7,123 bases of DNA from Chloroflexota bacterium (GTDB lineage Bacteria; Chloroflexota; Anaerolineae; 4572-78): assembly GCA_024278725.1 (NCBI GenBank), contig JAJRSQ010000485.1:1-7123 (forward strand), in the 5' to 3' direction. The position numbers and the translations under genes were made by a program. Each line of letters opens with the position of its first letter. Positions within the stretch are counted from its first letter, which is position 1. Shown one piece after another: positions 1 through 5,226 of the stretch. A model generated the notes under the pieces. The model did not search any database. It worked only from the letters and a program-made list of their open reading frames with translations, and was not told where the DNA came from.

Positions 1-1260
1 CGATGGCGCACCGTGCGGAAACCGCTCGTCCAATTGCGAGATTAATTTGAAGTGCGCGGGGTCGAGCGCCACCACTACCGGCGTGTGTTGCCGCGCGGGG
101 TGCAGTTCCACCCGAAAATCGTCGGTGAGCCGGTAGGCGTCCGAGCGCACTGCCAGCAGGTCGCCGGTGGTCTTCACGGGCGCGAACCGGCTGCGCGGCA
201 CGCGAATCGCCGCCGAGCCGTCGAACACGCCGATTGCCGAGCCCATCGCGGTTTCAAGTTGGTATACCGGCGTGGAATCGGGGTTGCGCGGGTCAACCGT
301 TTTGGCGTTGCGAATCATCGGCAGGGGGAGAATGCCGGTGTGGACGGCGAGCGTCTCTTGCAGCGCATCCAGATTCAGCCACAGATTGTTGGTGTTGAAA
401 TAGCAGTGGCGCGCCACATCCTGAAATGCGGCGGCATCTTCGGCGGGACATTGCGCCGATTCACGCAAAATTAGTTGCCCGTCCGATTTCCGCCGTGCCA
501 AATGTCCCCCTTTGCGGTCGGCGGGGGTGCGGTCTGCCACTTCCATCATGAATGGAAAATTATTCTGCACGAAATATCCTAAAATGGCGGTGTCCAGCAC
601 CGCACCGAGATTATCGGCATTGGAGACGAAGGCGTATTTGATGCCCGCCGCCCGCAATTTTTCCAGCATGCCGCTGCTGATGAGCGCAGGGTACAGGTCG
701 CCGTGTCCGGGGGGACACCATTCCAGCGCGGGATTTTCCGCCCATTCCACTGGCGAAAGGTCGGCTTGGGCGATTTTTGGCACTTTGTGCTGGACGAAAT
801 CGAGGGGAAGGTGGTCTTTTTTCAATTGCGGATAGCGTTCCAGCGCGGCGAGCGAATCGGCGCGGGTGGCGAAACTGTTCATCAGCACCAGCGGGACGTT
901 GCGATGCATTGCCTGCCGGGCGATGACGTCCAAAAAGGTCAACCCGTTTTTCACGGGCAGGAGCGATTTCGCTTTTTCCAGCCCCATACTTGTGCCGAGT
1001 CCACCGTTCAATTTGATGACGACCGTGTGCGCCAGCGCCGATTTCCCCACAGCGGAGAGGTCGGCGGGCAGGTGTGCCGCGTCGGGCAGGGTGGTGACCG
1101 GCTCAATTTCGCTTTCGGGGACGAGTCCCGTGCGCCCGCTGCCGAGCTGCCAATAATAGTAGGTGAAGGTGCGGATGGCGATTTCCGGCATGCCTGCCGC
1201 TTCCATACGCTGCATGAACGGCACGGCGGCTTGAATGTCGTTGGTGGCGGGGGTGGTCAT
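1..1260 (-). CDS. UTP-glucose-1-phosphate uridylyltransferase, eukaryotic-type UDPGP family (C-terminus missing)
   Basis: Makes UDP-glucose and pyrophosphate from UTP and glucose-1-phosphate in the cytoplasm, feeding glycan, glycolipid and storage-sugar synthesis. My translation of the minus strand gives 420 residues with no stop before the window edge. It carries the UDPGP-family nucleotide loop KLNGGLGTSMG (residues 83-93) followed by EKAKSLLPVK (95-104), then WCPPGHGDLYPAL (181-193), the uridine/metal region VSNADNLGAVLD (212-223), a conserved QLETAMGSAI stretch (334-343), and RFAPVKTTGDLL (358-369) with the conserved lysine at 363. The LNGGLGTSMG form points to UGPase rather than the UDP-GlcNAc pyrophosphorylase branch. 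Relatives are usually about 460-510 residues, so part of the C-terminal beta-helix lies outside. The ATG is preceded by GAAAGGA about six bases upstream. It is the last visible gene of a minus-strand operon, 11 bases after the DUF952 gene. The common bacterial GalU is a different, shorter family. Confidence 0.93.
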   Translation of the reverse strand, partial: MTTPATNDIQAAVPFMQRMEAAGMPEIAIRTFTYYYWQLGSGRTGLVPESEIEPVTTLPDAAHLPADLSAVGKSALAHTVVIKLNGGLGTSMGLEKAKSLLPVKNGLTFLDVIARQAMHRNVPLVLMNSFATRADSLAALERYPQLKKDHLPLDFVQHKVPKIAQADLSPVEWAENPALEWCPPGHGDLYPALISSGMLEKLRAAGIKYAFVSNADNLGAVLDTAILGYFVQNNFPFMMEVADRTPADRKGGHLARRKSDGQLILRESAQCPAEDAAAFQDVARHCYFNTNNLWLNLDALQETLAVHTGILPLPMIRNAKTVDPRNPDSTPVYQLETAMGSAIGVFDGSAAIRVPRSRFAPVKTTGDLLAVRSDAYRLTDDFRVELHPARQHTPVVVALDPAHFKLISQLDERFPHGAPS

Positions 1261-1271
1261 ACGTGTTCCTT

Positions 1272-1652
1272 TCATTCAATGGTGGATGGCAATTGCCACC
1301 GACCGGCGGCATCGCGGGTGAGGGTTGAAATTTCGACGATGGCATCCCGATTGATGGCGCCGTAAATGTGCGGGAAGAGGGTGTCCACCGGCGCGGGCGT
1401 GTTTTCCGCCCCCGTGACGGGCGCGGGTGGCTCCCAGCGCACGGGTGCGGTCAACCGCTCGGTGTTGATGTGGTAGCATCGCAGCGGTTCCGCCACGTCC
1501 GCCAAAAAGGTGTTGGCGATGGCGACCAGCGCGGGAAGCTCGCCCGTGCAGTGGATGAACCCTTCCGCCGCGAAAGTTGCGGGCAGGTAGGGTTGGTCGG
1601 CGGGTTGGGCGCGGTGATAACTTTCCGGCACCAGATGGTAGATGATTGCCAT
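1272..1652 (-). CDS. DUF952 family protein
   Basis: A 126-residue protein of unknown biochemical function, close to the usual 100-120 residues of DUF952. Recognisable family landmarks are the N-terminal IIYHLVP (residues 3-9), EGFIHCT (30-36), VRWEPP (71-76) and LFPHIYGAIN (92-101). There is no signal peptide or membrane segment, so it is probably cytoplasmic. The ATG lies one base after the stop of the membrane protein gene upstream, with only a weak AGAG-like binding site, so translational coupling is likely. UGPase follows 11 bases downstream. From memory, and not checked here, DUF952 has been grouped with ADP-ribosyltransferase-like folds; the conserved His-containing segments would fit but do not prove activity. 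Its place in the operon does not by itself give a function. Confidence 0.85.
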   Translation of the reverse strand: MAIIYHLVPESYHRAQPADQPYLPATFAAEGFIHCTGELPALVAIANTFLADVAEPLRCYHINTERLTAPVRWEPPAPVTGAENTPAPVDTLFPHIYGAINRDAIVEISTLTRDAAGRWQLPSTIE

Positions 1653-1653
1653 A

Positions 1654-2364
1654 CTACTCTGCGGATGCGGCGGCGGGTGCGGTCATGCTTTCGCCCATCG
1701 GGGTGATGGCGCGCAAAAAGCCGATGAACATGATGACCGCGCCGAGCAATTCGCTGATGTAGAGTGCGCCGCCCAGCCCAAAACGGCTGAATGCGCCGCC
1801 AAATGCGGGCGACATCGCGCCGATGGCAATCAGGATATTGCCGATGGTGCGGTGGAGCAGTACCCGTTTTCGCCAGAAAAGCCACGCTGACCAAATTGCG
1901 CCGCCCACGAGGGCGATGGTTCCGTACAGGTTGAAGAAGGGGGTGAGGATGCGCACGCCGCCGCTGGTGATGGCGTGTCCGCTCAATTCACCGCCGGTCA
2001 TCAATGTGGGGTCGAGCGTGGCGCCGAACACTCGCCACACGGCGAACAGCGAACCAAGCCCCAGCAGAATCATCAGCGCGTGCGCCAGCCGTCTTTTCGC
2101 CAGCAGATACACTGTGCCCTGCCCCAGCCATGCTGCCACCAAAATCGCGCCGAACAGATACCACAGCCGGAAGACCAGCGCATTCCAGCCGAATGCGCCG
2201 TGCAAACCTTCCATCAGCCCGCCGATGCCGTAAAATATCATGCCGATACCCCACAACAGCAAATGCGGGCGGCGATGATGGTCAATATAGCGCTTCAGAA
2301 CCGTCGCGGCGAATGCAAAACTGACGACGCTGGAAATGAAGGGAAGATAGGTGATGAAAGTCAT
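1654..2364 (-). CDS. Seven-span integral membrane protein, function unknown
   Basis: A 236-residue, strongly hydrophobic protein that I do not recognise. Seven likely membrane segments can be marked at about residues 4-24, 34-54, 63-82, 94-112, 138-163, 172-192 and 199-219. Basic clusters follow segments 1 (KRYIDHHRR), 3 (KRRLAH) and 5 (WRKRVLLHR), so by the positive-inside rule the N-terminus is outside and the short Ala-rich tail is cytoplasmic. The glycine-rich second segment (MIFYGIGGLMEG) and the polar loop around 113-137 are its most distinctive parts. I see no enzymatic motif, nor a kinase or cyclase domain of the sort that sometimes follows seven-span sensor modules. The ATG has AAGGCAGG upstream as a plausible binding site. 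It is the first gene of the cluster leading into DUF952 and UGPase, so a role linked to envelope glycans or lipids is possible but speculative. Confidence 0.8.
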   Translation of the reverse strand: MTFITYLPFISSVVSFAFAATVLKRYIDHHRRPHLLLWGIGMIFYGIGGLMEGLHGAFGWNALVFRLWYLFGAILVAAWLGQGTVYLLAKRRLAHALMILLGLGSLFAVWRVFGATLDPTLMTGGELSGHAITSGGVRILTPFFNLYGTIALVGGAIWSAWLFWRKRVLLHRTIGNILIAIGAMSPAFGGAFSRFGLGGALYISELLGAVIMFIGFLRAITPMGESMTAPAAASAE

Positions 2365-2383
2365 AATGTTACCTGCCTTTTTG

Positions 2384-2410
2384 ATGATAAATTTTTGGGT
2401 GGTGGTTCAA
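2384..2410 (-). promoter_or_regulatory. Candidate promoter for the membrane protein-DUF952-UGPase cluster
   Basis: On the minus strand, TTGAAC (2410-2405, four of six -35 matches) stands 15 bases before TATCAT (2389-2384, five of six -10 matches). This would start transcription near 2377 and give a leader of about 13 bases containing the AGG binding site. The spacer is shorter than the preferred 16-18, so this is tentative. It lies between the intergenic repeat and the gene. Confidence 0.3.
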
Positions 2411-2435
2411 ATTGACTGCCGGAAATTATTTCGCC

Positions 2436-2494
2436 GGTAGGGGCGAACCTGTGTGTTCGCCCTTTTGGGGCAGACACATAGGTCTGCCCCTACC
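2436..2494. repeat. 59-base composite inverted repeat of two hairpins
   Basis: The ends are perfect 9-base inverted repeats, GGTAGGGGC (2436-2444) and GCCCCTACC (2486-2494). Inside are two independent hairpins. The first has stem GGGCGAAC (2441-2448), six-base loop, then GTTCGCCC (2455-2462). The second has stem GGGGCAGAC (2467-2475), six-base loop, then GTCTGCCCC (2482-2490). A TTTT spacer separates them. The two halves are diverged inverted copies of one 26-base unit. The shape resembles dispersed GTAGGGGC-type intergenic palindromes that I recall from Chloroflexota and cyanobacteria. Hairpin 1 plus TTTT looks like an intrinsic terminator only when read on the plus strand, where no gene ends. 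There is no coding capacity. Confidence 0.85.
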
Positions 2495-2537
2495 TCTTCA
2501 CCTTATTTCATCGGTCAAAAATAACCACTACCAATTT

Positions 2538-2687
2538 CTATCCGCCGGGGAAAAATCCCAGCGGAACACTCACGATGATGATAACCAGAATGATGACCGC
2601 AAGCACCATGATGCCGATAATCCACGGGATTGCCCGTTCATATGCGGCGGGATAGCTTCGTTTTTTGGATGAGGGTGATTTTTTCAT
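2538..2687 (-). CDS. 49-residue single-span membrane peptide
   Basis: A small protein of unknown function. It has a basic, serine-rich N-terminus (MKKSPSSKKR), a short amphipathic stretch, one strongly hydrophobic segment at about residues 20-41 rich in Ile and Val, and a short tail ending GFFPGG. The basic N-terminus predicts an N-in, C-out orientation. A reading that begins at 2786 would be longer but would overlap the end of the HAD gene and add a Cys/Trp-rich segment. I prefer the ATG at 2687 because GAGG stands nine bases upstream and the resulting protein is a coherent membrane peptide. It begins 22 bases after the HAD stop, so the two genes are probably co-transcribed. It could be a small membrane-stress or complex-accessory protein; nothing in the sequence decides. 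Confidence 0.7.
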   Translation of the reverse strand: MKKSPSSKKRSYPAAYERAIPWIIGIMVLAVIILVIIIVSVPLGFFPGG

Positions 2688-2709
2688 GGCGATAATCCTC
2701 TGACATTGA

Positions 2710-3441
2710 TTATAGCTGCCGCAGCACGGTGGGTAACTGCACCACCGATCCCACCACTGCGTCGGGAATAATATCGCGGTGAGCATCGTTGCTCGGCGAT
2801 TCGCTGTAGGTGACCAGCACGCCGCGCATCCCCGCGTTGTGCGCGCCGAGAATATCGGCGTTCAGCGTGTCGCCCACCACGGCGATGTTTTCCGGCGCGA
2901 TGCCCCACCGTTCCGCAATCAGCAGAAACGGTTTCGCGCTCGGTTTTTGCCAGCCCAACCCCGCCGAACTGAAAACCGGCGACAGGTACGGGCGCAGGTT
3001 GAAACGGTTGACCAGCCGCTGGATGAGCGCATCATCGGTGGCGTTGGAGAGCAACCCCAACCGAAATTTATCGCCCCACAGGGTTTTGACGGTTTCCAGC
3101 GCCCCCGGAATCAGCGCATGCCCATCCTCTTCGTGCCGGAAGAAGACGCGGGTGGCTTCTTCCGCCAGCGTTTCCGCGCGCGCGGGCGCGTCCACCATAC
3201 GGAGCGCGGTCACGATGCCGTCGCGCATCCGAAATTCCTGTAACGTTTCCGGCGCACGGGCGCGCCCATCATTCCGCGCGGCGGTGATTGCCGCTGCCAG
3301 CGCATCCACATCTATTTTGATGCGCTTCTTTTGGCGAAACCATGCCGCCACGCGCTGTGCGCCCTGCGTTTCAACGGCATCCATATCGCCTTTAAATTCG
3401 AGCAGCGTTCTGCCCAAATCGAAAATTACGCCTTGAATCAC
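2710..3441 (-). CDS. HAD-superfamily hydrolase (subfamily IA-like phosphatase)
   Basis: A 243-residue soluble protein with all four HAD motifs in order. Motif I is FDLGRTL with the nucleophile Asp8 and Thr12, motif II is LLSNAT with Ser132, motif III is the lysine of WQKPSAKPF (Lys166), and motif IV is VVGDTLNADILGA with Asp191 and Asp196. The helical insert between motifs I and II (about 20-105) is the type 1 cap of subfamily IA, typical of small-molecule phosphatases. The second motif I aspartate, the usual general acid/base, is replaced by Gly10; such DLG forms are known in the subfamily (for example YihX, a glucose-1-phosphatase). The start is GTG at 3441 with GGGGGAAA upstream. It leads a minus-strand unit with the small membrane peptide and is divergent from the 3580 gene. 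The substrate cannot be told from the sequence. Confidence 0.9.
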   Translation of the reverse strand: MIQGVIFDLGRTLLEFKGDMDAVETQGAQRVAAWFRQKKRIKIDVDALAAAITAARNDGRARAPETLQEFRMRDGIVTALRMVDAPARAETLAEEATRVFFRHEEDGHALIPGALETVKTLWGDKFRLGLLSNATDDALIQRLVNRFNLRPYLSPVFSSAGLGWQKPSAKPFLLIAERWGIAPENIAVVGDTLNADILGAHNAGMRGVLVTYSESPSNDAHRDIIPDAVVGSVVQLPTVLRQL

Positions 3442-3499
3442 GTCGGATTTCCCCCGAAATGGAATTGTGCGCTCAAAAAAAATCGCGCATATTTCTTCA

Positions 3500-3527
3500 A
3501 TTATAATATCGGCGGGGGTGAAGGCAA
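3500..3527 (-). promoter_or_regulatory. Candidate promoter for the HAD hydrolase gene
   Basis: On the minus strand, TTGCCT (3527-3522, four of six -35 matches) stands 16 bases from a consensus TATAAT (3505-3500). The predicted start is near 3493, giving a leader of about 52 bases before the GTG at 3441. That leader contains a T8 run (3482-3475) flanked by TGCGC/GCGCA arms (3489-3485 and 3472-3468). Confidence 0.5.
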
Positions 3528-3533
3528 AATTAT

Positions 3534-3543
3534 TGTCCGGACA
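3534..3543. promoter_or_regulatory. Perfect palindrome TGTCCGGACA, candidate operator
   Basis: A 10-base perfect dyad in the gap between the divergent HAD and membrane protein promoters. It is just upstream of the minus -35 (3527) and abuts the -35 region of the plus promoter. Extending by two bases on each side keeps three of four pairs. A regulator bound here could affect both directions. A single 10-base palindrome can occur by chance, so this is only a candidate. Confidence 0.3.
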
Positions 3544-3566
3544 GTTTCACAATCTGTTGATTTGAG

Positions 3567-3580
3567 TATAATTGCGCGTA
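3567..3580 (+). promoter_or_regulatory. Consensus -10 box, likely leaderless start
   Basis: TATAAT at 3567-3572 matches the -10 consensus exactly and ends seven bases before the ATG at 3580. Transcription would then begin at or next to the A of the start codon. There is no purine-rich binding site before this ATG, which fits a leaderless mRNA. No good -35 hexamer is visible; GTTTCA (3544-3549) has the right 17-base spacing but matches poorly. Confidence 0.55.
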
Positions 3581-4431
3581 TGAATGCAATCAACCGCACT
3601 GTAACTTTAACCATTGTCCCCAACAAACGCTGGTTCACCCTGTCCGCCGGATGGGTGGTGATTGCCGCCGCGCTGATGACGCATCCCGCGCCGTGGCGAT
3701 GGGATGGCTGGCAGGCATACGCGCCGTGGCTGGTGCGAATTTTGGTGCTGTGGGTACTGGTGGATTCGGTGTGGGGGTCAATCTGGCACTTGCTGGTGGA
3801 ACGCTCGCTGTGGAAAATTTTGCAGTTGGGAACCGTCCCCCCCGTGGCGCCGAAACTCCCCTATGCCACCCGTCGCTCGCCGGCGCATCACGCCGCCATC
3901 TGGCGCGAAAAATTGCGCATCCATGCCGACGGGGTGTGGCAGCCGGCGATGTTTCTGCTGGCGACCGCCATCATTTTGAGCGCGTGGCTCGGTTGGGCGA
4001 TGGTGGGCATCACCACGCTGTTCATCGTCACCGCGCTGTTTTTCAGCCGCGAACAACCGCGCACGCTGGCGCACCACGCTTGGATTGCCATCGTGATGGC
4101 ATTCCTGCCCTTCGTTGCCGTGCAGCGCATCTCCGGCGAGCGGACGGCGGTATCGCTGTTGCTGGCGCTGGCGTACACGGTGATATTTCTGGGGCTATTG
4201 CGCCTGATGCGCGCGCCCGCGCAAGCGGAACGTTGGATCATCTTCGGTGAAATTGCCGCCGCGACGGTGCTGTTCAGCTTGCGCCAACCGCTCGGTGGCA
4301 CGGCGATTCTGCTCACGGTGGTGGCATCGCTGTGGCTGCGCCCCTTTTCCGAAAAAACATACCGGGCATTGAGCCAAATGGCGTTGCTGGGGCTGCTGAT
4401 TGCCGCCGTCACCGTTGGGGGGGCAGGGTGA
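3580..4431 (+). CDS. Polytopic membrane protein, function unknown
   Basis: A 283-residue protein that I do not recognise. About eight or nine membrane segments are visible, at roughly 18-35, 48-72, 121-138, 140-156, 166-182, 189-210, 217-233, 239-254 and 263-280. Between the second and third is a hydrophilic stretch of nearly 50 residues (about 73-120) rich in His, Arg and Pro, including RRSPAHHAAIWREKLRIHADG in two parts around 98-118, the most likely cytoplasmic or functional loop. I chose the ATG at 3580 because the open frame further upstream (to 3331) overlaps the start of the HAD gene on the other strand and is unlike a membrane protein, and because a consensus -10 box sits just before 3580. 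Its stop overlaps by one base the start of the methyltransferase, so the two are translationally coupled and probably act together at the membrane. Confidence 0.75.
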   Translation: MNAINRTVTLTIVPNKRWFTLSAGWVVIAAALMTHPAPWRWDGWQAYAPWLVRILVLWVLVDSVWGSIWHLLVERSLWKILQLGTVPPVAPKLPYATRRSPAHHAAIWREKLRIHADGVWQPAMFLLATAIILSAWLGWAMVGITTLFIVTALFFSREQPRTLAHHAWIAIVMAFLPFVAVQRISGERTAVSLLLALAYTVIFLGLLRLMRAPAQAERWIIFGEIAAATVLFSLRQPLGGTAILLTVVASLWLRPFSEKTYRALSQMALLGLLIAAVTVGGAG

Positions 4432-5108
4432 TGGCGTGGCTGTGGGGTGCGGGCATCGTCGCGTTGGCGGCGGCGGTACTCTACTGGCACATTGTGGTGA
4501 CCGAAGGGGCGTATCTGGGGCAGGGCATCGTCACGCTGCTGTACGACCGGTACGCGCACAAATACAATCGTATCAAAGAATTTAACCCGCAGGAAGAGCA
4601 TTTGTTTGTCGCCGCGCCGTTGGTGCAGGCTTTGGGCGCGGATTTTGAGGGGGTGCTGGTGGATGTGGCGACCGGCACGGGGCGGCTGCCACGGGCGATG
4701 CGCGCACATCCCGGTTTCCACGGGGTGGTGGTGGGCGTTGACCGCTCCACGCGGATGTTGGCGGAAGCGCGCGACATGCTGCCCGATGTGCCGCTGGTGG
4801 TTGCCAGCGCCATGCGTCTCCCCTTCGCCGATGGCTCGGCGGGGGCGGCAACCTGCATGGAGGCGCTGGAATTCTTCCCCCGTCCCGTCACCGGCTTGCG
4901 CGAGCTGGCGCGCATCATCCAAACGGATGGCGTGCTGCTCGCCACCAACCGCATCGGCTGGGAAACAAAATTGATGCCCGGCAAAACCTTCTCTTCCGCA
5001 AAATTGACCCGCCTGTTGACCGATTTGGGTTTCGATGCCGTGAAAATTCGCCCGTGGCTGGATATTTACAATCAGGTCTGGGCGCGAAAAACGCCGTCCC
5101 GACATTGA
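4431..5108 (+). CDS. Membrane-anchored class I SAM-dependent methyltransferase
   Basis: A 225-residue protein with an N-terminal hydrophobic segment (about 3-23) followed by a class I methyltransferase domain of the Methyltransf_11 type. Motif I is VDVATGTGRL (77-86), the acidic residue closing strand 2 is Asp104 in VVGVDRS, and the post-II/motif IV region is ASAMRLPFADGSAGAATCME (125-144), the usual sequence of a SAM-binding domain of the UbiE/SAM-MT type. The C-terminal LLTDLGFDAVKIRPW (195-209) is the typical final strand pair. The substrate is unknown; a membrane anchor suggests a lipid, quinone or envelope substrate, by inference only. The ATG at 4431 shares its A with the stop of the preceding gene (TGATG) and has a G-rich binding site; the open frame upstream of it runs inside that gene and is not used. 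Confidence 0.85.
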   Translation: MAWLWGAGIVALAAAVLYWHIVVTEGAYLGQGIVTLLYDRYAHKYNRIKEFNPQEEHLFVAAPLVQALGADFEGVLVDVATGTGRLPRAMRAHPGFHGVVVGVDRSTRMLAEARDMLPDVPLVVASAMRLPFADGSAGAATCMEALEFFPRPVTGLRELARIIQTDGVLLATNRIGWETKLMPGKTFSSAKLTRLLTDLGFDAVKIRPWLDIYNQVWARKTPSRH

Positions 5109-5116
5109 ACTTTGGC

Positions 5117-5145
5117 TTACCCTCCCTTGTGAAATGTGGTATACT
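5117..5145 (+). promoter_or_regulatory. Promoter of argF (extended -10 type)
   Basis: TATACT (5140-5145) matches five of six -10 bases and is preceded by TGG (5137-5139), making an extended -10 element. At 17-base spacing the -35 is TTACCC (5117-5122), weak at three of six, which the extended -10 could offset. The expected start is near 5152, leaving a leader of about 75 bases. TGGTATA (5137-5143) and TATACCA (5172-5178) form a 7-base dyad that overlaps the -10. I see no E. coli-type ARG box. Confidence 0.5.
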
Positions 5146-5212
5146 TTAGGGGAACCGCCGGTATTTGTTGCACCAAAAATCTATACCATCCAAACCTTTT
5201 AACCGTTAGTTG

Positions 5213-5218
5213 AAGGAG
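5213..5218 (+). promoter_or_regulatory. Strong ribosome binding site of argF
   Basis: AAGGAG lies eight bases before the ATG at 5227. It is the best-placed binding site in the window apart from that of the TPR gene and fixes the argF start. Confidence 0.8.
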
Positions 5219-5226
5219 CCTCACCC

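Noticed and set aside
703..1365. 220-residue plus-strand open frame, and several shorter ones between 52 and 1365
   Set aside because: They are antisense to the UGPase gene, whose conserved nucleotide-binding loop and catalytic segments are on the minus strand.
2441..2466. Intrinsic terminator (hairpin plus TTTT)
   Set aside because: The T run follows the hairpin only on the plus strand, where no gene ends. On the minus strand, where transcripts from the small peptide gene would arrive, the hairpins are not followed by a T run.
2688..2786. Upstream extension of the small membrane peptide to 82 residues
   Set aside because: It overlaps the HAD coding end, has no binding site, and adds a Cys/Trp-rich stretch unlike a natural N-terminus.
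3331..3579. 83-residue N-terminal extension of the 3580 membrane protein
   Set aside because: It overlaps the beginning of the HAD gene on the opposite strand, contains the promoter region, and lacks the hydrophobic character of the protein.
3888..5105. 405-residue open frame on the minus strand
   Set aside because: It lies antisense to the membrane protein and the methyltransferase. Its composition (runs of His, Arg, Gln) shows no domain, and the plus-strand products have recognisable motifs. It is an effect of high-GC codon use.
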